DNA of 64,000 nt from the NCBI RefSeq assembly GCF_020740795.1, contig NC_067289.1, positions 26,816,877-26,880,876 of the forward strand, read 5' to 3'. Below are positions 57,634-64,000 of the stretch, piece after piece. A program made the position numbers and the translations under genes. Source of the stretch: Apus apus. Taxonomy: Eukaryota; Chordata; Aves; Apodiformes; Apodidae. The notes below the pieces were generated by a model, which saw nothing but the letters and a program-made list of their open reading frames with translations, had not been told where the DNA came from and ran no database searches. Positions within the stretch are counted from its first letter, which is position 1. Every line of letters starts with the position of its first letter.

Positions 57634-58065
57634 TGTTGAAACAAGAAGATGGGGAAGCACGTGCTTTGCTTAAAATATGGCAGAATTGCCGCAGTTGCTG
57701 TAGCTGAGCGACGTCTGCTCGTGACAAAATCAACAATATGGAAACCAGACCTTCAGCATTTAGGCTGCCCACCTCCAACTGAAGACCTACGCACTGTGTG
57801 TGCTGTACCTTGAAATCAGAGTGAGAAATTCACTAACCAATCAGAGTAGAATAACCGTGAATATGTATTAGGTGGAGCAAACAAACCAAAAGCGTGTGAA
57901 TGTGTAGAGTTTTGTGACTTCAGGGGGCAGCTTTGTGTCTAACCCCCTCTTGCCCTGTGTTTGCCTAAATGAATGAAATAAATGAAAATACCTTGGCTCT
58001 ATATGTATTTTGGCATCTCGCATAGTAGGTGAATGACCCCACTTTTGGTATAACGAGGTATAACA
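57634..58065 (+). mobile_element. Second LTR-like element, different family
   Basis: It has TGTTGAAACA at its left edge and GGTATAACA at its right edge (TGTT...AACA), an ACCAATCAG CCAAT-type box (about 57836) and ATGAAATAAATG (poly(A) signal about 57977). The U3 shows no clear similarity to family X. No target duplication was found, so the borders are provisional. Confidence 0.5.
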
Positions 58066-58275
58066 CTCGCGGCGTCCGTGTGTAGTCCTGGTCTGTGTGT
58101 GAGGGTTGGAGCTGCCCTGCCCAGGGATGCAGCAGTACTGATGACAGGGTAGCGTAGCTTTATGGGGGTGTGGAAGTAAGTTGTTTTGGACCAGTTCTGT
58201 TGGCAGAGACCATACGGTCCATTTCTGGGCCAACAGGTGTAGGCAGCTGCCACAGTTGTGTTCGCTTTTCTTTAC

Positions 58276-59460
58276 GGTCCGGGGCTAGGATTGGATCCAG
58301 CCGCACCTAGACTCCTCTGAGAAGGAGTTTAGAAAGCAAGGGGGTCCAGTCTGAACCTCGTGACTGGTTGGGAGCAGCAGTTAGTGTGGAAGGGGAGCGG
58401 GTCAGATCTGGAAGGTGCCTTAGCTTGCACAGATGGGGCTCCCTAGCTGGCTTTTCTTCTTCTAGCTGTAGTGAGAAGGTATATGCAAAAGGCAGAGAGA
58501 CCTCTGGCCTCACCAAGCTACCTGTGGCTGTGCAGGTGACTTGCTTTACAGGGTGTGTTTGTGTTGTTTCAGATGCAGAGCAACAAGCAGCAAGGCCAAG
58601 GGCACGGAATAGGGGAGCAGAGTGCTGGCTGAAGAAGGACAGGCATCCAGCGCCGGAGTATCGGCAGGACAGCTGGTGGTTCTGACAAGCCTGAACTTTT
58701 CTGGCTGGATTTTCTGGGTGCAAATCCAAGTGTGAAGTGAGATGTTATCAGCAGAGCAGCCTCTGGCAAGGTGAGTGATGGATGGGGTGCTGAAGCAGCA
58801 GGTTTGAGGTGCTGTGTTATGTAGAGGGACAAGCCAAAAGGCACAGAGGGAGCAGAGTGCTGGAAGGTGAGTTGGGCGACGGTGTTGGAGGGAAGAAGCA
58901 AGTGGTGGCTGTGTTGGCTGCCTTCTAGGTGTTGGGGTTTTTATTTTGGAGGCACAAGGCCAGGAGCAAAGCAGGACATCAGCACTGCGGGTGACTTGGG
59001 GGAGGTGAGCAGTGACTAGTGGGCTGAAGTAGCAGGAGTTTTTCAGGTGTCATGTTGTCAGTTGTTTTAGGAGCATCCTTTGGTTGTGTTCATAGGTGGT
59101 ACACAAGCCCTCCTAGTCCCCTGGGGTCCCTGCCTGGATTGTTCAGGATGGCCTGGTGCTGTGCATTGCATTTCCAGAGACAAACAGCAGCTTGGCAGCT
59201 TGTGGTCAGGACTCTGGAGAGATTTGGGAAGGCCCCAGAGCACCTTCTGCATCCTCTCACAGTCAGCATGTGAGTGAAGTGATGCAGGATTCCCACCTCC
59301 GTGCCGGTCCCGCATGTCATCCTCTTCCCCTGTGGTTCCAGACTGTCAGCATAGGAGAGACTTGCTTCCCCTACAGGTCCAAGTATTTCCCAGTGCATGA
59401 GGGACCTGCCACAGAACCTGAGCTTTCCTATTGCATTGACTGAAGAGCTGCATAACACTT
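58276..59460 (+). repeat. LTR-adjacent internal/leader-like sequence, unit 2
   Basis: It begins just after CTTTACGGTCC. Its first stretch (GGATCCAGCCGCACCTAGAC and on) is a diverged copy of the sequence after the 54654-55317 LTR. Exon-like blocks recur at 58573-58675, 58825-58866 and up to 59004. No conserved coding sequence was recognised. Confidence 0.5.
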
Positions 59461-62400
59461 AGAGCCTGGTGTAGGTTGGCTTCTTCCTGCTAAGAAGCCA
59501 TTTCTTCACAAAATGCTTTTCTTTGTCTAAGATGGAGACATACAAGTAGTGGTGACCAGATATGTGCTTGTGAATGGACTTGATGGAGAGTACCAAACTT
59601 CTCTTTCATTGCAGTCTGTAATGATTTTTTTGGCCTCCAAAGTTTTTTGTGCTGCTTCTCAAACACACTTTCCCAGCCTTTTTTTAAATGTAAGCAGACA
59701 TTGAAAGAAAAACCAGCACTAAGAATATTGATGGAGAAAGAATTGTGCACAATTTCAGAACTTCACAGACTTGTTTATAAGACTTACTTATTTGAAAAAG
59801 TGACACACTTGTTGCTAATCAATTAATAACACATTATTTTTCACTTCATAATGGAGTCACAAGCTGCTGTTTTCAGACCCTGATCTCTGGGAGGCTCTTT
59901 GTAGAAAATCATGCATAGGAATAGGATCATCCTCTAGGAAAGCTGGAAACACTGTGGTTGATAAGTTGGATTTTTTTGTGGAGTAAAACCTGGCTGTGTT
60001 GGGCAAGCCTCTTGGAAACACCCCTGATTTCCTAGGAACTTGCTGGAGGAATCCCAAGGCAGACTGACCATGACACCTGAAGCAGATACCAGCCACAGGT
60101 GTGTTCAGATGCTGAACAAATATTTCTCATACTCCCTTTCAATTGTTGGAAACCTGCCAGAGTTAAATCCCATCTTTAATTTCTGGAGCTTTGCTGTTTT
60201 CCTTATTTTTCTGCCTAAGGTGCATGATCTGAGGTGTTAATTTGAACTTGGACTGGAAGATGCAGTTCAAATACTCATCTTTATGCAGAAAGCAACCAGG
60301 GAAGACATTCTCAAGTGTAAGTGTGGTAATTAGTAAGATTGTAATGATGAGAAAATTACAGTTTCTTCTGGAAGTCACTAGCAAGTTACAACCAAAGAAA
60401 GAAGTGGATGTCAGGATAAGGGACCCTATGACCATATGGCATTGGAAGACATGGATTAGGATTTCTCTCTGTGGTTTGGCTTGACAAAAGCAGTGAGGAA
60501 AAGACAGCTGAGGAGGTTCTGCTCCTCTGTCATGATAGAAGAGGAAAATGATAATGAAATGTAAAACTCTGAAGTAGCTCAGTGAGTTTCCATGTTCTGC
60601 TTATTATAGGGACAACTGAAATTCCCCATATAGATTCTGTGCTTTAAAAAGCAACAGTTCAGATGAACTAAACTGATCTCAGCTGATGCATTTCTTTACC
60701 AAGTGGGGTTCTATGGTCTCTTTGAGCAGTCTATCAGCTGAACTGCTGGGATTTTCCATTTATTCTTTTCTTTTAAAATTGATTTTACATGAGTAAGAGT
60801 GAGTTATGTGGAAAATCGACTCCAGGAAGCTTATCTCGGTGAAACCCAAGAAAAGGTAACATGCATAAATTAGGATGAACTATATCCCGAGATAAACTTT
60901 ATTAATCAGGTTAAAAGAAGATACAGAGACCTGAGAGTATTTTAATGTTACATAAATAATTTTTTATTTATATAACAGCATTGCCTGACTTGGTTTGTTC
61001 CTCCATGCAGAAAAACTCATAGGTATGTAAAGCAAAAAGCTCTGGTCTTAAGAGGCAGTATGGGTTACTTTAATATATGCCAATTGGTGTGGGGAGAAAC
61101 TCATTCTCTTGTAGTAAAAATATCTCCCTCTTAATGGACCTAGCAGACTTTATTTGTTTACAAAAGATTTGGTACCAAAAAATACATTAATAAAAGAGGC
61201 TAGAGAAACATATTGGAAATATTAGTCTGTACTGGCAAAGGATTCTTTTAACAATTTTAAATAAAGATTTTCCAGAATTTGGTGGGGGGGAGAAGAAGAA
61301 ATTTACCTGGAAAACCATGCTGACTGCAAGAGGAAGAACACCAGTTGGTATCTGATTGTTTTTTTTTTACTGTTTTTTGTTACCTAACCAAACACTTTCA
61401 CTTACTGGTTTTATCAAAGCTAAAAACAATTGTCAAAACATCCCCCACTAATTTGAAATTAATTCGTTGTCTAATCTAAAATACTCTAAAATAACCTCTG
61501 TCTCTGAGCAGGGCTTGGCCTGCTAAAGTCACAGCTCTGCTCTTGAGGGAATGAGTCCTCAGAGAAGAGCAGGGACAGGACTGATGTCATTCACAGCATT
61601 TTTCCCTGGCTGCCTGGAGCCTGATAGCTGGTTCCAGCTCTTCTACCTTCAGCAGGGATCAGTGGGAATCTCAGCAGGAGGTTTAAACACCCCCCTCTGT
61701 CTCCCAGCAAAGGTCTGCTGTTGTGTGTTCACATCTCCTTCACACTTTCCCTGCTCCTGCATTTTCTCCAAGATCTTTTCTCCTCCTCTTTTGAGGAAGA
61801 TGCCAGAGTGACAGTAACAAAAGCTGGAACTTTTGGTAAAAATACATTCAGTATTTCTGCATGTCATGGACTTCTAGGCAGTGTTAGGTGCTTGCTACAG
61901 CTACAGCCATCTCCAGGTTTTCTCTTAACTTTCTGCAAGGGAGCTGTGCACAGTGGTAAATAGCATGATGCAAATCAGACTCACCATAAACTCCTGTGAG
62001 ATGGGCAGTTGTTGTACAGAGCATCTTTGAAAGGGGAGCAAAAGCAAAGCTCAAGGGATGACATGATACCTCTCTAATGGTTTCCTGACTGATTTGCATG
62101 TATGCAGATTTATGCATTCTGTTTGTATGTACTTGTTTCCCAAAGCTCTGTATGATTAATTTATTTCATCCTGGTTTTGTAGTAGCTTGAAATTTATCCA
62201 TGCACTGTTCAGGATCTGGTCCTATTGCCCTCAAAAGTGTTGAGGTTCCTCAATCACATTCAGCTGTTCCCCCTAAATGACTTCTTCAGGATCAGGTTGA
62301 AAGCACCTGAAGAACAGAAACAGTCTTTTCTTATGCTGTAATGACAGGTGCATTTTCACTTTGTCAGTTGAAAGGTAACTAGGTCCACAGATGAGGATCT

Positions 62401-62790
62401 GGAGGAATGGTTCAAGATGCAGCTTCTCCCAGCTCAGATGCATTACACAGACTTGCAGGCTGCTGCTGAGGTAAATCCTTTTCTTATTTTCTCCCCCTCA
62501 ACAGCAGAGTTCAAAGCTCTTCTAATTGCAGGTGACCTTGGGTGGTTCTTCCTATAGAAATTAAGTGGAGAAATTAAAATGCAGTTTTCATGGCATTTTC
62601 ACTGACACCTCTTGTGCCTGGAGGTCAAATGTTTTCACTTATTTATGGAACTTGGCATTGTTATCCTGAAGTAGAATTTGGTGGTGGTTGTTGTTGTTGT
62701 TATTATTTCTACTCCTACTGTTATTGTTATTTTCTTTTTCTCTGTTTTTCAAGTTAGCAGTTTAGATGCAGAGCAACACAAGCATGCTTG
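59461..62790. other. Intergenic, no gene seen
   Basis: A+T-rich sequence with small simple repeats (for example a TTG run near 62683-62701). No exon or transposon was identified. Confidence 0.6.
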
Positions 62791-63000
62791 CTTTCTTTAG
62801 GAATTTATTTATTTCCAAATGTATTTATTTCCTTCTAAATCTTTCTTTCTTAATATCTTTATAAATTTCTTTATCTCTGAATTTCTTTCTTCCTTTCTCT
62901 CCACATGGCTTTCTCTCTACAAAGTATCTTTTCTTCCTGGCTGCATCTTTTCTTCCTTGCTTTCTTGCCCCCTTTCCTGCTTCAGCACCCCCGTTCCGTC
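62791..63000. repeat. Pyrimidine-rich low-complexity sequence
   Basis: TTTATT and CTTTCTTTC-type repeats dominate, grading into the C-rich tract to the right. Confidence 0.8.
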
Positions 63001-63420
63001 TGTCTTGCCGCCCCCCCCCCCCCCCCGGCCCGGCTTCCCCTTCCCCCCCGGCTTTCCGCTCCCCCCGCACCCCCCCCCCCGGCTTCCCCCCTTTCCCGCC
63101 CCTTTTCTCGCCCCCCCCCCCTTTCTTACCCTCCCTCTTTATTTCTCTCTCCCGTCCCCGCCGGGAGGGGGGGGGAGGGGTCGGACGGTTGCGGGGGGCG
63201 CCTGAGCGGGGGTCGCGCGCCTGCGGGGGGGGGACCCGCCCGGGGAGGGGCGGGGCGGGCGGGGCGCGTGCCCCCTGCGGCGGGAAGCGCGCGGGCGTCT
63301 CGCGGGGGCGTCTCTAGCGGGGGCGGGGGGAGCAGCGGCCGCGAGCGCGGGGCGGGAAGAGTCGCGCGCCTGGGGGAGGGGGAGAGGGGAGGGGGGAGAG
63401 CGCGTGAGGGGGAGAGGAGG
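63001..63420. other. C-rich/G-rich tract with CpG island character
   Basis: Several C homopolymers of 8-18 nt lie between 63008 and 63120 on the + strand. They are followed by G-runs and CpG-dense sequence (63165-63380), with CGCGCG clusters. The tract is capable of i-motif and quadruplex structures and may be promoter-like. The long open frames here are compositional. Confidence 0.75.
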
Positions 63421-63593
63421 GCGGGAAGAGCGCGAGAGGGAGAGAGATCGATCCCTGAGGGGGAAGGGGAAGGGGAAGGGGAAGAGCAGCTGAGAGGGAG
63501 AGGAGAGGGGGAAGATCCCTGAGGGGGAAAGATTCCTTAAAGGGGAGAGCACCTGAGGGGGTAAAAAGAGAGGGGGAAAGATTGATCCCTGAG

Positions 63594-64000
63594 GGGGAGA
63601 GATCGAACCCTGAAGGGGAGAGATCGAACCCTGAGAGGGAGAGATCAAACCCCGAAGGGGAGAGATCGATCCCTGAGGGGGAGAGATCGATCCCTGAGGG
63701 GGAGAGATCGAACCCTAACAGGGAGAGATCGAACCCTAACAGGGAGAGATCGAACCCTAACAGGGAGAGATCGAACCCTAACAGGGAGAGATCGATCCCT
63801 GCAGGGGAGAGATCGAACCCCGAAGGGGAGAGATCGAACCCCGAAGGGGAGAGATCGAACCCCGAAGGGGAAGAGATCGATCCCTGCGGGGGAGAGATCG
63901 ATCCCTGCGGGGGAGAGATCAAACCCTAACAGGGAGAGATCGATCCCTGCAGGGGAGAGATCGAACCCCGAAGGGGAAGAGATCGATCCCTGCGGGGGAG
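63594..64000. repeat. 21-bp minisatellite with an inverted repeat in each unit
   Basis: About 19 head-to-tail units run to the window edge, with consensus GGGGAGAGATCGAACCCYRAN. All are 21 bp except two 22-bp units that carry an extra A (GGGGAAGAG). Unit types differ mainly in the spacer around the CCCT...AGGG or CCCC...GGGG arms. Degenerate relatives extend left to about 63440. Since 21 is a multiple of three and stops are absent, both strands stay open; this is not evidence of a protein. Confidence 0.97.

Noticed and set aside
53282-59460. A complete endogenous retrovirus with gag, pol and env
   Set aside because: LTRs and leader-like sequence are present, but no polymerase, protease, integrase or envelope motif was recognised. 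Only non-coding or decayed elements are claimed.
62905-63922. Long open frames of 115-205 codons on both strands
   Set aside because: They arise from the C/G-rich tract and from a 21-bp repeat unit divisible by three without stops.
1-64000. tRNA, rRNA, CRISPR arrays, bacterial-style operons, toxin genes
   Set aside because: Nothing with the required structure was seen. The window is vertebrate intron-rich DNA.

Overview
The window reads as bird chromosomal DNA. The evidence is dispersed CR1 retrotransposon 3' ends with the avian terminal pattern (GGTCCCTTCCAACCC followed by ATTCTATGATTCT-type repeats), an ERVL-type LTR of a kind I recognise from avian genomes, short introns with GT/AG borders, and two vertebrate genes lying tail to tail as in other vertebrates. 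No bacterial, CRISPR, tRNA or rRNA features were seen. All identifications come from reading the sequence; no database search was run.

Left third (1-22058). The 3' two thirds of HLTF, the SWI2/SNF2 helicase-like RING ubiquitin ligase, lies on the + strand in 15 visible exons (about 824 to 17410, 635 codons plus stop). The exons join in one continuous frame. They carry motif Ia, the DEGH box, the split LTG/TPIQN motif, a C3HC4 RING finger divided by a 3.9 kb intron, and helicase motifs IV-VI. The promoter, N-terminal HIRAN domain and Walker A exons lie outside the window to the left. The gap between the HLTF and GYG1 stops (17411-22058) must hold both 3' UTRs.

Middle (22059-36200). A complete GYG1 (glycogenin-1) gene lies on the minus strand: eight coding exons and 349 codons. 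The first coding exon is only 7 nt. The DxD metal site (D102/D104), D163, the autoglucosylated Y195 and the C-terminal glycogen-synthase-binding tail are all present. Its promoter is a CpG island with a TATA box and GC boxes at 36193-36210.

Right part (36200-64000). I see no conserved protein-coding gene. The region holds CR1 fragments, an ERVL-like LTR interrupted by a nested CR1, an orphan CpG island (49735-50705), a complex LTR-rich block (53282-59460) and, at the right edge, a C-rich tract. The tract is followed by a 21-bp minisatellite whose units each contain an inverted repeat. In the LTR-rich block two LTRs of one family face opposite ways, about 2.9 kb appears diverged and tandemly duplicated, and a ladder of exon-like cassettes is visible. 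The LTR block and the minisatellite are the least ordinary parts.

The two genes are functionally independent: replication-fork remodelling and PCNA polyubiquitination for HLTF, priming of glycogen synthesis for GYG1. They share only their convergent arrangement.
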